Below, piece by piece: positions 21,711 to 34,011 of a DNA stretch of 64,000 bases. The DNA is taken from positions 2,267,089 through 2,331,088 of the forward strand of contig QRFJ01000007.1 of the NCBI GenBank assembly GCA_006176705.1, read 5' to 3'. Below the pieces are notes generated by a model. It searched no databases. It was not told where the DNA came from and saw only the letters and a program-made list of their open reading frames with translations. A program made the position numbers and the translations under genes. The stretch's first letter is position 1. Every line of letters begins with the position of its first letter. Origin of the DNA: Cocos nucifera (Eukaryota > Streptophyta > Magnoliopsida > Arecales > Arecaceae).

Positions 21711-24700
21711 TTACACATCACCAGGTATTTTTACAGGAGGGTCTAAGCTGCCGACGAGGATTGCCAGATCGATGTCCTTGTCCTCAAATTTTTTGATGAA
21801 GGGGTGACTCTGAAACCAGGTGAAGGGATTCAGCAAATTGTTTGGTATAAAATTGCTGTGAAAACTGAAAATGATACTAACCAGGAGCTCCAAAGATGAC
21901 ATTCTTTCCTGAGGATCCTTCTGTAAGCTGCAGTCAGAAAATGGAATTATTATTTTCCACCAATCATATGCCTTTTATAAGGGGCAAACATACTGTGGTC
22001 CAACTTGCATCAACATAAACAGAATAAAAAGGCAATAATAACAGCTCCTTCATTTGAATCAACAAAATACAATTGGATACAGACCAAATAGATTATGATT
22101 TGCAAACTTAAGCAGTATTAAAACATGCCAAAAAGCCATAGCTTTTCCATTTTTTGAGATGCATCTCTAAATGATGATACGTGAGGCCAACCCATATACA
22201 TCGGAGCATGGCCCTGTAGCTAGATGTTACTGCCACTAGTGATGATCTGAAAAGAATTGTGTAGCAGCTTAAAAATTAAACTTGCATTAAGCAACAAAAA
22301 TGGTGCAGATTCAGAAAACATCATGAAGTGCAAAAACATCCAGCAGAAACAAATTCAGTACATTTGATTTAAATTGATAGAAATTACGATGAAAGACATG
22401 GTGATAATCAAAAGAACTGCATAGACATCCATCCTCAGGAATCCGATTCAGAAACATTTAATTTAGATAGAGAGAAATTAATAACAAATGTATGCACATG
22501 ATGATGGTCCAAAGAACCGTGCAGCCATGCACATTGATACACCCTTACACACACAGACAAGCGCAAAGTTGAGATAGTAGAGTTGTAAACTTTAGCTGGT
22601 TTTAATTTCATTAACTCAACTACCTAAAATCATGAGAAGCCAGACACCAGTCAGATATGTAGATAAGAACACGACAAGAATTGCTTAAATAAACGAGTCC
22701 ATAAAGCTGATAAAATAGCAAATTCATTATTGCAGGATTTTAGAAAAGGCATTATCAAAAGTAAGAAAACATCAACTCTTTAGATGATATGGTTTCTCAT
22801 ATGACGCTTCAAGTAAATGGTGGTCCACATACAAGGACTCATGATTGTCTGATTGCACCACTAAGGGCCTGTTTGGATGTTCTTGCAAGAATATCCTGCA
22901 TGAATCGGGCCTGTTAGCTTGCTCAATCCGTATCTTCTAAGGGCCTGCCCAATTCTTAGCCTAGATCCTATCCATCGACTCATTGGTCAGCATGAAGAAA
23001 AAAAAAGACCCATAGAGGTCTTCTTCTCTTCCCATAGGATTTGGGCTAGAAGGTGTTGGATTGATTTGGGCTATGCTTAAAGGGTGGCCCAATCCATGCG
23101 TCCAGTAGGAAATTCAGTCCAACCTTGAAGGATTCCCCAAACAATCCCTAAGAAGATTATTTAAGAGATCCCCAACAGCTGTACTCTGTAAACGACTTCA
23201 TATATCTTATAATAAGTGGTAGGAAAAGGATACTAATAAGCTAATACAGGTCTCTAAAGTCAAGGACAAATCAAGTTTGCTATGGTGTGTATCTGGGAAA
23301 GTCCCGGTGTGTACTGCAGCATGTAGCAGTGCCTACCAGCATGTAACGTAGTGCATACTAGCACACGCTACAGTATGTACAAACTTCAAATTGCACCAAC
23401 AAAAAAAAAAAAAGAAAAGAAAGAGGATTAAAGATGCATAGGATCTGAGGAGTGCTGGGCACCATTCTTAACGAAGATCTGGCAAACCCCCACAAGTACA
23501 TGTTTCTGGCTTGGCTTCTCGGAAAGATATAGGGCTGAAAATAAGCCAGGGCAAACCGAGGCACGTTGGATCTGGTTGACTATAGGTCAGTCTTTGGGCT
23601 TAGCTTGAGAGTGTTTGGACTAGGGTTTTGGAGTACAAATAAAATTCACTGCAACCTAAGCCTCACATGAAGCTCGAACTAGCCTGACCCACCCTCGTAA
23701 CCCTAACCCAAACTTGCCCAACCCAACCCCTATGGCACCATCTCATGCTTCTCTCTGCTTATTTTTCCCATTCTTCATTCTGCCTCTCTCTCTTCCTGTA
23801 ACTCTTCCCTCTTCTCCTCCACCCCTTTCTCCATTATCCACATCATCCTCTACCACTCAAACCCTACCTTTAACCCTAGCTTCATCCCCTGAGCCACCGA
23901 CCCCCCCACCCCCCTTCTCTCCCCTCCCTCCACCTCTCCCATGGCAGATCATGTTGAATATGCCAATGCTGACCCAACCTCCCCTCCTACCTCTGCTTCC
24001 ACCACTCCCACAACATCACTCGCGCTGCCACACCTAAGTTGCCTCAATCTCCCCTTCCCCACTTCCTTTCCTCGCTTTGTTTTCGCCGCTCCCACATCCC
24101 CCTCGCCTGCCTCACCACCACCAATGCCAGCAAGCTAGCCCTTGCCCGCCCTCTCTTCTTCTTTAAGTCCTAGGGGGCCGAGAAGATCATTGGATGGCCC
24201 TAGATTCCATTAGGATGGTGTAGGGCACAATTTGGGTCGAGCCTTCTTAGCTTTAGGCCAGGCTCATGTCCGACCTCAAGCCTAAATCTGAAAATATTTT
24301 AGGGCCTAATTCTATTCATGAATTTGCTTCTATTGCTATTGTTGGGGATAAACCCCACTCCTGCCGAAGTCCAGTTCGATGCTCAGTCTAATACAACCGG
24401 TAGCCACGGAAGAGCTTCAGCGGACGGATCTTAGCCATACTCCTTCAGTCGGCCGAACTCCTCAGCGGCCAAACTCCTTCCAAACTTTCTAGTGACCGAG
24501 CTTTAGCCGCACTCCTCCAGCCGACGCTTACGAGAGCCGAACTTCCTCCGCACTCCTCCGGTCGAACTCCTTCCGAGCTTCCCCTCAGCCTATGAGAGCC
24601 TTAACGCGAGCAAAATCGAAAGCCTCGTTCACCTTAGACGAGATGGGGGGAGAGGCCTAACAGTGGCCCATATGTGCCTCCACAGTCCGTTAGGAACAGG

Positions 24701-27700
24701 AGGAGAACCTCGTCCTAACGCGAGAAAAGTCGAAGGCCTCGTTCACCTTAGGAACAGAAGGAGAATCTCGTCCTAACGTGAGCAAAGTCCAAGTCCGAGC
24801 TTCAAAGTCTACAAAAGACAGGATCTCCATCAACCTCGGCTAGAGATAAGATCTTTTCCGAGCGCCCGAGCCGACCTCGGCCAGAGATAAGATCGGAGAC
24901 AACCTCAGCTAGAGATAAGAACTCTCCCGAGCGACCGCGTCAACTTCGGCCATAGCTAAGATCTCTCTCGAGCGACCGAGACAACCTCGGCCAGAGATAA
25001 GATCGAAGACAACCTCGACTAAAGATAAGAACTCTCCCAAGCGATTGCGTCAACCTCGATCAGAGATAAGATCTCTCCCGAGCGACTGAGACAACCTCGG
25101 CCAGAGATAAGATCGGAGGCAACCTCGCCCAGAGATAAGATTTCTCCCGAGCAACCGCGTCAACCTCGGCCAAAGATCAGATCTCTCTCGAGCGTCCGTA
25201 TTAACCTCGGCTGCAGGAGAGATTTTTCCTGAGTCAGCCTCAACGGCTGGAGACAATATCGCTCCCGAGGAGCTCAACCTCCGACCTCGACCGCAGGAGA
25301 CGAGACCTACTTCAACTTTGGCTGGAGATGAGATTTCTTCCCTCGAGCTTCAACCTGAACCAGCACGGAGCTCAGAAGAGGACTTTGGCAGTCGCCTTTT
25401 CTGCACTCCCTTCCTTCGAGTTTCGAACTCGAAAGTGGGGGAGACTATTGTTGGGGATAAACTCCGCTCCTGCCGAAGTCCAGTTCGATGCTCAGCCTAA
25501 TGCAATCGGTAGCCACGGAAGAGCTTCAGTGGACGAGTCTTAGCCATATTCCTTCAGCCAGCCGAACTCCTCAGCGGTCGAACTCCTTCCGAACTTCCCA
25601 ACGACCGAGCCTTAGCCGCACTCCTCCAGCCAGACACCTACGAGAGCCGAACTCCCTCCGCACTCCTCCGATCGAACTTCTTCCAAGCTTTCCCTCGGCT
25701 GAACTCCTCCAAAAGTCCGAACTCCTCTGGAATTGATACGTACCGAAGTCCACCGATCAATGCCTGCTTTCTCAGAGCCACGGCTATTAAATCTAAACGA
25801 ATTGTCGCCATCAGTCTGCCACAGACGACACGATCGAATGACATGGCCACCACTACTGGCGATACCACTCTCTCCGTAGCCAGTTCCATGCAGTATGGCT
25901 GCCACTATCCGCCTGATGATGCCTTCTTCTCCGTATCGAATTTCATGCGGCCCCGAGCGGCCCAAGGCCGGACGATATGACCGTCACCATCAATCAAGCT
26001 CCGCCTATAAAAAGGACACTCCAGATACGCTAGGCTCTAAGCTCTTCTCTCCTTCTCGAAACTCTGCCAAACTCATTCCTGATCACTCCATATCTGTTGG
26101 CCAGAGCTGACTTGATCGTCGGAGGGTCCTGCCGGAGCCACCCCCCACCAGCTCCGGACGGGACTTTGTTTTGTAGGTCCCTGGCGGCGACCTCGTCCTC
26201 CTCCACTCCAGCTGGATCCGGCGACAACCAGTTTCTGCACCAATAGCTATCATAAGACAATACGAACATATTCTAAAATTTGCTCTTTTATGTCTGGAAT
26301 TGAATCTGTAAAGCATCGCATGATCAATCCAGGTCTGCCCAAGACCTCAGGATTTCAAGACAAGAGGCTCAACTTGAGTAATGGCACGACCTGACAGTTA
26401 AGGGTACTTGATAAGAAATGAAGGGATTTTGTCACCAAGATCCTGATCCAAATAGATGGCATTCAGAGCAACACGAGGAAACCAGGCTGATGGACAATCA
26501 AGATGAGCAATTAGATAAGAATTTATGGGCAGGACCACTAAGCTTTATGACTCACCTTATAAAACATAGGTCATAAGATCTGAAAGTGTTTGCAGATCTA
26601 ACAAAGCCTGAAGAAAAATAATACTGCTATGGAAAAATGGAGCAATGCAAATTTCATAGAGCAAGAACTCATCGATCATCAATCAAAGAGGATGCGAAAG
26701 GCCTTCAATATTGATACGACTAAACATCTTTATATGGAAAAAGATTGCCTTTCAAGATAATTATGAAGGCATCATTTCCACTATTCTTTTAGCATCAGAG
26801 GGTGAATGAAGGTAGCAAGTGCATGTTACATAGAACAGGTAAATTCTCTATAAGTGAAGGTGCTGTACTGGTCAGAACCGGTGTGTCCCAACCACATTGT
26901 ACCATACTGGTAGTAAACCGATATGAGGTATAGGGGGGTGTGCTGACACTCGATACACCAAATCGGCCATTGTATCGGACGTACCAATAAGCAACATCAA
27001 GATCTAGTCCTTTGTAGCTTCAAAAATGGCTTTAGTACCAAAATGTTTAACTTTCATCCAATCTGAGAAACAGATTTTTTTGGTTACAGAGACAAACAAA
27101 ACAAACATAAAATGTATCATAAAGAAAATGAGAGATGTAATTCAATTAATGTCCATCGGCTATGATGAGGTATAAGATGAACAAAAAATGACAAAAAGTA
27201 GTAATAAAATAAAGGTCTTATATGACCAACTATTGATATTTTTTCGGTGAATGCTTCTCTTCATTTTTTAATGTTAAAAAAAAAAAAACATAAAAAAAAT
27301 TCTACAACTATAATTAGTAAAAACTTTGAAAATGAAAATAAACATGCTGTGTACTAGTAAAATTTTATGATTATATGAATGTAAAAGGTTCATCCCTATC
27401 GTAGCATGTGACAACGCAATAAATGCAATAAAATTGCTCCGTGCAAGAAAACTGGCATACCATGCTGATATAAATGAACAAAACTCTGGAGAAAATTGAT
27501 CTGATGGGGCACAAGGTGGTGGCTGATCCACAATAGCCTCCAAAAGTTCATAAAAGCTCAGGCAACCTTCTTCTTGTTCAGATGGTACGTAAGGAAAGCG
27601 GCCTATAGCACACTCAAGTATTACCAAGCCCAAACTCCATATGTCACTTTTATAATCATATGACCTTCCACTGATCCGCTCAGGCTGGTATTAGAAAGGG

Positions 27701-30700
27701 AAAACAATGATGTACTATGATCTAAGGAAAAGCCAGCAAATTATTAGAATGCTTAAAGTTGTAGAAGTTATAAAAAAGTCATATCATCAAATTAATAAGA
27801 GAATGGTTAGATGGTAGATCAATATGCCAAGGAAAAGCCAGCAAATTATTAGAATGCTTAAAGTTGTAGAAGTTATAAAAAGGTCATATCATCAAATTAA
27901 TAAGAGAATGGTTAGATAGTAGATCAACATACCGACATATAATTGTAGGTGCCTACAAACGTATCACGTTGACCCATGGAGTTAGCAAGCACTGCACTCA
28001 CTCCAAAGTCAGTTATCTTTACCTCACCACCATGATTTACCAACAAGTTTGATGGCTTTATGTCCCTGTGAATTACATGCCTTTCATGATGCAGATATAC
28101 TAAACCCTTCAAAACCTGAATGTAAACAGAAAACACATCAATATTGAGCATATTATGAGCCCCCAGCAGCATAGAAGCAGGCATATTGTAGATCTGTAAG
28201 TAAACCTTGCCTGTTTGCAAACAATTGCAAGATATGGCTCAAGAATTGTTTTCACTTGTTTAATTATATCAGCCAGAGATCCCCGATCCATGTATTCCAA
28301 GACAAGATAGATTATGCCATTACGATAGAAAGAATGGTAGCAAACAACAACATGTGGGCACTGTGATGCTTGATTTATTTTAAGCTCTTGCACTATTTGT
28401 TTACGAACTGCCTCTTGAATATTCATCTGAATGCCCTGAAAAATGCAATGTCTTACCTTAACTCTTCAGATTCTCCATAATGCTATTTGGGAAAAAAGTA
28501 AGCAGCCATAATAATTGCAAGTGTTAAGCAAGCATTGTCTTCTTTGTTCGTAATATCTTTCAGCTGCACAGAAAGAAAAACTGAAGGCACCTTTTGAAAG
28601 ATCACAAACCTTTCAAAATTTTCTAACTTCTCTTGACCATTTTTAGCCTTTAAATTTAGCCTCCTCTTGCATATTTGTTGATGAACAATGGAGCCTAAAG
28701 GGCTAACATGTAATTCCATATTCAAGTCATACCAAAATTAACATTGTTCGATATATATTCAACTGTACAGAGAGAGAAATTGGCTGACTTGCATAAGTGA
28801 AGCAGTTTGAGATGTACTGTAACAGCTTCCAGCAAAAATCCTTCAGAACCCACCCTTAATCTAGCTGCAGACCAATGCTTCTCTCTGTTGGGACCTCATG
28901 ATCCTCATCCAGTTTACTCTTCTAGGGGAAGCCTTTTGTTGAAAGATACAAGATACTGATAAAGTTGGTTGGCTCAAACTAGGAATACTGAGATAAAGGG
29001 CGCTATTGCATTAGTTAAATTATCTAGCCCTAGATTGTACTAATCGATGCCTTTGGAAGAGAATCTACCAATCCATCCATTATTCTTATCTTCATTACAA
29101 AGTTACACCCACTCTTCAATATATATATAAAGTAAACAATATATTAGACATAACGTTATCATTAGTTATATACCTTCAGGGCATAAAGAGTCCCAAACCA
29201 TTTGTGCCGTGCAAGCTGAACAACACCTCCACTCCCCTTCCCAATAACTTTGATGGTCTCCAGGTCTTCCAATGAGAACTGCATATCCTCCTCCTTAACA
29301 TCTGGTTGCTGCACATGGGCAAGGTAAAAACCAACCACAAAAAAAAATATCAGCAAAAAGAAAAAAGAAAAGAAAAGAAAGATGACTACAGAATAGATGT
29401 GCATAGGTGATGACCGTTATTGATAAGATCTGAAAAACTGAAAAAAAGAAGAGTTCAGGCTTAACAAATCTTGAAGCCCATGCCAAAAACTATTTAATTG
29501 CTTTCGGAAATATTTTACCTATGATTCGAAAATTATAAATAACCAGGTACTTCTCTTGAATGAAAAAAAAAAAAAAAAAAGGATTGAAACAATTATAAAT
29601 AACCAGATACTTCTCCTGAATGGAAAAAAAAAAAAGAAGTTAACATGGAACCTGCATCTCTGCATGTATGAAACCATAACTATCACCATCAAGCCTTACC
29701 CAACTATTTCAAGTCTGCTTTATGGATCCTCATTCACCAAAGATTCCCATTAGGACCATCTCTGATATTATTTCAAACTTTCCATATTTTCTCTTGCAAC
29801 ATCCAAGTAATCTTAGATCTTCCCCTTCTTCTACATCCTTCAAAACAAACTAAAGTACCTCTTCTCACTAAAGTCCTCTCAAATCTATTATATATACCCA
29901 TAACATCTGAATAGATTCTTCATCACCTCATCTTTAATTTGTGCAATTCCAATGTCTCCTCTAATACACTCATTTCTCAACCTATCCCTCCTATAGTATT
30001 AATACCCATCCATTTTAACATTCTCATTTTACTACACTAAACTTATTATCCTAAACTCTATTTATTACCCAACATTCTAAGTCATACAATATGAACGCAT
30101 AGTAAAAATAATGTTGAAATTTTAAAAATTATAAAAATTGGAAGCACATATATTTACTCAGTTAGATGGAGAATTTGCTAAGCAAAGAACAGCAATGACT
30201 GTGAGCATAATGTCAGAGTTAGCATTGAAGACTAAAACTGAAAATAACAACTCAAAATAATCAAAACATCAGATTTATACCTTCTTCCTCTGACAGTGAT
30301 GTAGCCCTTAGTTATCTTTCTGTACAAATCTAGTGACTTGTCTATAAGAGAAAGCTCTTCATACATCATTGGGGCTACTCTATGCACTGGACATTTGTAG
30401 AACATATATAACTCTCATAGCAATAAAAATTGTGAAGTTCAGAAAATTTACTAGCTAGAAAAAAATAAAGAATTAGAATTTGAAGTCTACCAAGTAAAAA
30501 AGAAAAGAGAAAAATAAAAGATCAGTCAAAATTGCTCTAACGGCCGACCAAAAGACCTTCTAAGTTTGATTACTTTAATGTTCAAGTTTCAAAAGCTAAG
30601 GCCAATATCAACATGCTTCATCCACTTTTTACTGAAGCAAATCAATCTAACACTGAAATGACTGCAGCATATATGATGGCAAGATTCAAAAAAGATGAAG

Positions 30701-32266
30701 AGTAGTATTTGTCTCGGCCATGTTGATACAATGTCCTGTCAGCCAATTTAGATGATGCATCAACATACACATGTTAGCAGTTTTGAGGTTTTCTTTTTCC
30801 TTTTAAGACTCCAAAATCACAAGGAATCGACTTTGATTCCAGATATTAATGATTAAAAAAAAAAAATCAAAGCTTAAGGAACAAAAAGAAGTCTATGCAT
30901 TTATTTTGGTATTATGCTAAGGACAGGATCATAGCTATAGAAGATCAAAGAGGCATCCATTGGTCCTCAGCACATATTTTAGGATTTTTGTGCTATCACA
31001 TATTTGCACTCACTAGGGACCATATGAAAGCCTGAACTTATGTATTTTCTTTAGCAATCACAAAGAACATAAAACTAGAGGCAATAAGAGCCATGTACTG
31101 AGAACATGGTCTTCCTCAAGTTTGGTCTTCACAAGTATCCTACAGTAAAGATTAGTTAGTCTTGATATTAAAAAAATTCCAATATGACTATACCAATAGT
31201 TACTCTCTTATACAACTCTCTGGTAGTCTTATACTATAATTAGTATCTACTGTCGGATTTTCCGTATTCTTCTCTTGATGCTTTGAATTCTGGAATTCAC
31301 CTACCAGCATAATACTAAATATGTGCAAAGTAGTGTTGACCTCTAGACATCATTATGCTGAACTCCCATCCCTTGCCTTTCCTTTCAATAGACACTGATA
31401 TGGTTCCGTCATTTTCCTCCAGCATAATACTAAATATGTGCAAAGTTTTACTAATTATGTCACTTTACAATCCTGACACGGTCTCACCATTATTCAATGT
31501 CTTCATGCAACCACTCCCAAGGATGCTGCTTCAAATTTTTGGAAGCATAGTGACCTATAATATTCTTTGATAAATTACTGTTTATAAACCAGTGTTGACA
31601 TCATCGAAGGAAAAAACAAAATGAAAAGAAACAGAAAGGGGAAAAGAAATAAACTTTAAGATTTGTTCCGGTTCCTATGATTGAGCTGATAACAGAGTTG
31701 AAGTGCTAATAAATCGTGATGTCAGACAAAGAATACTGTACGACTTCAGAATCTAATTATTTAATTCCAAGCATAAACTTCTTGTTCTTTCTGAAAATGC
31801 TTCGTTGGACATTTAAAAAAGATAATTTCAAATATGATTTCAAAACAAAAAAAACAAGAAATCCAGATGAGCTTACACGACTCCCAGTTGCCTCCGAGAT
31901 CAACCGCATTCCTTTCTGATTCAGTCGCAGACCACCGTCCGTGAATGTCCCGCTTGCTGTCCTGAATTCACGAAACCCCTAGTTTTTCTCACAATCAAAC
32001 CAAAAAAAGCTAACAAATCTTGGAAAAACGTTCAGGCCATATTTGGAAAACCATTGAAATATCCTGAAAGAACTGAGTAGCTTGGTCTCCATTTTCAACA
32101 AAAGAAAACTCGGAATGGGAAAGAACCGAGGTTCCTAGCTTGGATCTCTCGAAAGAATCAGAGAAAGAGAGCGATCCGCAAGTAATGCTTACAAAAACTT
32201 GTCCACGGGCGTTTCTTGGGCCGGCACGGCGACCTTGAGCTGCTTCAATGGCTTCGGGCCCTTCAT
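21711..32266 (-). CDS. MKK6: MAP kinase kinase, MKK6/ANQ type (group A), eight exons
   Basis: Minus-strand exons 32266-32193, 31961-31877, 29308-29174, 28435-28211, 28115-27933, 27684-27461, 21927-21882 and 21809-21711 join in frame into 356 residues, close to the usual ~355. Residues 2-16 (KGPKPLKQLKVAVPA) form a basic-hydrophobic MAPK docking site. The kinase domain shows the P-loop GKGSGGVV (76-83), ATP lysine in ALK (K98), HRDIKPSN (189-196), DFG (209-211), and the plant MKK activation loop S-x5-T (S219 to T225, SMGQRDT). The APE motif is SPE (234-236). The end is HPFIKKFEDKDIDL followed by a short tail. The family phosphorylates MPK4-group MAP kinases downstream of NPK1/ANP in cytokinesis. 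Intron 6 is about 5.5 kb and contains retrotransposon copy 3. Intron 4 has a GC donor (see findings). Arabidopsis relative At5g56580. Confidence 0.93.
22862..23161. mobile_element. MITE-like element in MKK6 intron 6
   Basis: The left end TAAGGGCCTGTTTGGATG and the reverse complement of the right end (TTAGGGATTGTTTGGGGA) are imperfect inverted repeats. The ~300-bp size and GTTTGG-type ends are common among plant MITEs. I could not define a target duplication, so class is open. Confidence 0.45.
23530..24334. repeat. C-rich repeat-like segment in MKK6 intron 6
   Basis: A pyrimidine-rich block (23700-24140) whose composition resembles the element at 15364-16242 and contrasts with the AT-rich intron. 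It begins near TAGGGCTGAAAATAAGCC (23531) and includes 'GGGCCAGGCTCATGTCCGACC'-like text near the right side. Open frames in it are Pro/Ser-rich artefacts. No clear inverted ends were found. Confidence 0.4.
24595..25340 (+). repeat. Hairpin repeats and GAGATAAGATCTC array of copy 3
   Basis: Two hairpin units lie near 24688 and 24749 (GTTAGGA...TCCTAAC in the first). From about 24830 the array units read AGAGATAAGATC with spacers GAGCGACCGAGACAACCTCGG. The array ends at the same downstream block as in the other copies (about 25270, AGGAGACGAGACCTACTTC). Confidence 0.8.
25449..26245 (+). repeat. 3' LTR of copy 3 (797 bp)
   Basis: It starts TGTTGGGGATAAACTCCGCTC after the polypurine run GAAAGTGGGGGAGACTAT and ends CACCAATA (expected CACCAACA, so the terminal CA has mutated to TA). 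The TATA box is near 26005. Confidence 0.85.
26251..27460 (-). other. Rest of MKK6 intron 6, left of exon 6
   Basis: Intron DNA with no coding sequence recognised. A segment near 26870-26990 (GTACTGGTCAGAACCGG, CCATACTGGTAGTAAACCG, ATACACCAAATCGGCC) looks like a dispersed short repeat with alternating GTAC and CGG motifs; a related text is at 23283-23385. Confidence 0.45.
27724..27933. repeat. 105-bp tandem duplication in MKK6 intron 5, abutting exon 5 donor
   Basis: Two nearly identical copies (27724-27828 and 27829-27933), starting AAGGAAAAGCCAGCAAATTA and differing at a few bases. The second copy ends exactly at the exon 5 / intron 5 junction: it provides the used donor GTATGT (minus strand), while the first copy has GCATAT at the same place. 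Confidence 0.9.
28736..29173 (-). other. MKK6 intron 3 (part)
   Basis: Noncoding intron between exon 4 (28435) and exon 3 (29174). An 80-residue open frame at 28483-28725 on the minus strand overlaps the intron and shows no kinase or other domain similarity. Confidence 0.5.
29309..31876 (-). other. MKK6 intron 2 (2.6 kb)
   Basis: AT-rich intron. It contains a short tandem duplication at about 29532-29640 (two copies of a TTATAAATAACCAG segment, each followed by an A tract) and a direct repeat of CAGCATAATACTAAATATGT at about 31306 and 31419. No coding sequence recognised. Confidence 0.6.
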
Positions 32267-32566
32267 GATGTAGGGTTTCGCGAGGACGAATCCGAGGTAG
32301 GTTTTCTAGGGTGACATCGAGGGAGAGCGTGTGTGTATGGACTAGGATTGGGGGAAAAAGGAGAGGAGAAATTTTAACAAACAAATAAATAAAGAAACCG
32401 CCACTTTTCGACGGAGAGAAACGGCTCGATAGTTCAAACTACGAAGACCGCCAAACGGTAAGCCGTTTTTCCCAAACAAAACTATTTCCGTAGGTAACAG
32501 AAACGTCACCGAAGAAACGACTAAAACCAGGATCCGTCGCAGTCGACATCTCGGACCCATTGTGGA

Positions 32567-32860
32567 CCTAGGGGTGCTTTGTTTTACAGGGTAGGGATTC
32601 GAAATTGAAACGAGGATAGATGTTTCGTCTGATTAAAAAGAATTTTATTTTGATTTTAGTTTTGAGACGGGATAAAAATAATTTAATTTATCTAAAACTT
32701 AATTTATATTTTTTTCTATCAATTTAAATTTTTATTTTATTTTTAATTTTGGTCATGACCTAATCACTTCAAATTAGGTTATTTCGATTTCGATTCCAAT
32801 CAATTCTAATTTTTATTTTGATTCTGATTTTGATCGCAAACCAAACACTCTCTAAAAATT
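32567..32860. mobile_element. MITE-like element upstream of MKK6
   Basis: Left end AGGGGTGCTTTGTTTTAC and the reverse complement of the right end (TAGAGAGTGTTTGGTTTGC) are imperfect inverted repeats enclosing an AT-rich interior of about 290 bp. A similar AT-rich segment with GATTCCAATT-type text is at about 39490-39770. Superfamily unresolved, hAT-type likely. Confidence 0.45.
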
Positions 32861-33094
32861 TTATTTAGAATTCAGTAGGATGTTTGAATCTTATGAAAAT
32901 AAAAATTTTAAGAAATAATATTTTTAAAAATAATATTTTTTAAAAAATATTTATTATTTGATAATCATATTTTGAAACTTTACATATTTAGTAATTAAAA
33001 TAAAAAAATATTTTTGATACAATAAAATGATAATAAAAAATTAAATAATAAAAAATAATATAATATAATATATTATATAATTATATTATATAAT
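32861..33094. other. AT-rich insertion target of copy 4 (left flank)
   Basis: Nearly pure A/T sequence rich in ATAATATAATATT. It continues on the other side of copy 4 (38574-39060). No gene content. Confidence 0.7.
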
Positions 33095-33099
33095 AATAA

Positions 33100-34011
33100 T
33101 ATTGGGGATAAATTTCGCTCCTATCGAAATTCAGTTCGATGTGCAGCCTAATACGGTCGGTAGCCATGAAAGAGCTTCAGCGGATGGATCTCAGTCAAAC
33201 TTCTTCATTCGGTCGAACTCCTCAGCAGCCGAGCTTCAGTCGGACTCCCGCGAGAGCCGAACTTCCTCCGCGCTCTTCCAGTCAGACATCTGCGGAAGCT
33301 GAACTCCCTTCAAGCTTCTCCTTTGGTCGGACTCCTCCCAGACATCCCCTTCGACCGTCCGGACTCCTCAGCTGCCGAGCTTCTTTCGAACTCTCCAACA
33401 ACCGAGCCTTAGCCGCACTCCTCCAGCCAGACGCCTACGGGAGCCGAACTCCTTCCGAACTTTTTCTTTAGAAGTCCGAACTCCTTTGGAATCGATATAT
33501 GCCGAGGTCCACCAACCGACGATCATTTTCTCAGAGCTACGATCATTAAATCTGGACGAACGGTCACCATCAGTCTGCCACAGGCGATGCTACAGGCGGT
33601 GCCCTCCTTCGTGACTAACTCCGCCAGATCTCGAGCAGCCCACCACTATCGGATGGTATGGCTGTCACTATCGATCTGACGATACCATCCTCTTCGCATC
33701 AAATCCGATGCAACCTCGAGCGGCCTGCCACCAGGCAGCTGCAGCTGTCACCATCAAGCTCCGCCTATAAAAAAGACCCTCCAGATACACTAACTCTGGG
33801 CTTTAAGCTCTCCTCTTCTTCTCTAAACTCTGTCGAACTCATTCCAGAGCACTTCATTTTCGTTGGCCAGAGCTGACTTGATCGTCGGAGGGTCTTGCCG
33901 GAGCCACCCCCCATCGACTTCGGATGGGACTTTATTTTATAGATCTCCGACGGCGACCTCGTCCACCTTCACTCCAGCTGGATCTGACGACAACCAGTTT
34001 CTGCACCAATA
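33100..34011 (+). repeat. 5' LTR of copy 4 (912 bp)
   Basis: It begins TATTGGGGATAAATTTCGCTC (first G of TG mutated to A) and ends CACCAATA before the PBS-like TTTGGCGCTAGAAGGAGGGC at 34014. The TATA box is near 33768. It has only a few minisatellite units, in contrast to copy 1. Confidence 0.88.

Larger units (their letters stand above)
24340..26245 (+). mobile_element. LTR retrotransposon copy 3, internally deleted, inside MKK6 intron 6
   Basis: Bounded by target duplication GCTAT (24335-24339 and 26246-26250). A 5' LTR fragment (24340 to about 24595) runs straight into internal repeat sequence (CGCGAGCAAAATCGAAAGCC), so most of the 5' LTR, the PBS and the gag are deleted. The remaining internal part has two hairpin repeats and the GAGATAAGATCTC array. 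The 3' LTR is 25449-26245. It is antisense to MKK6. Confidence 0.88.

Noticed and set aside
23714..24138. Pro/Ser/Leu-rich frames in MKK6 intron 6
   Set aside because: C-rich repeat composition, antisense to the host gene and without homologous features.
28109..28220. Extension of MKK6 exon 4 or 5 frames into intron 4
   Set aside because: The frames read on across the splice sites, but kinase alignment requires CKQ to join VLKGL, so the sequence between is intron.
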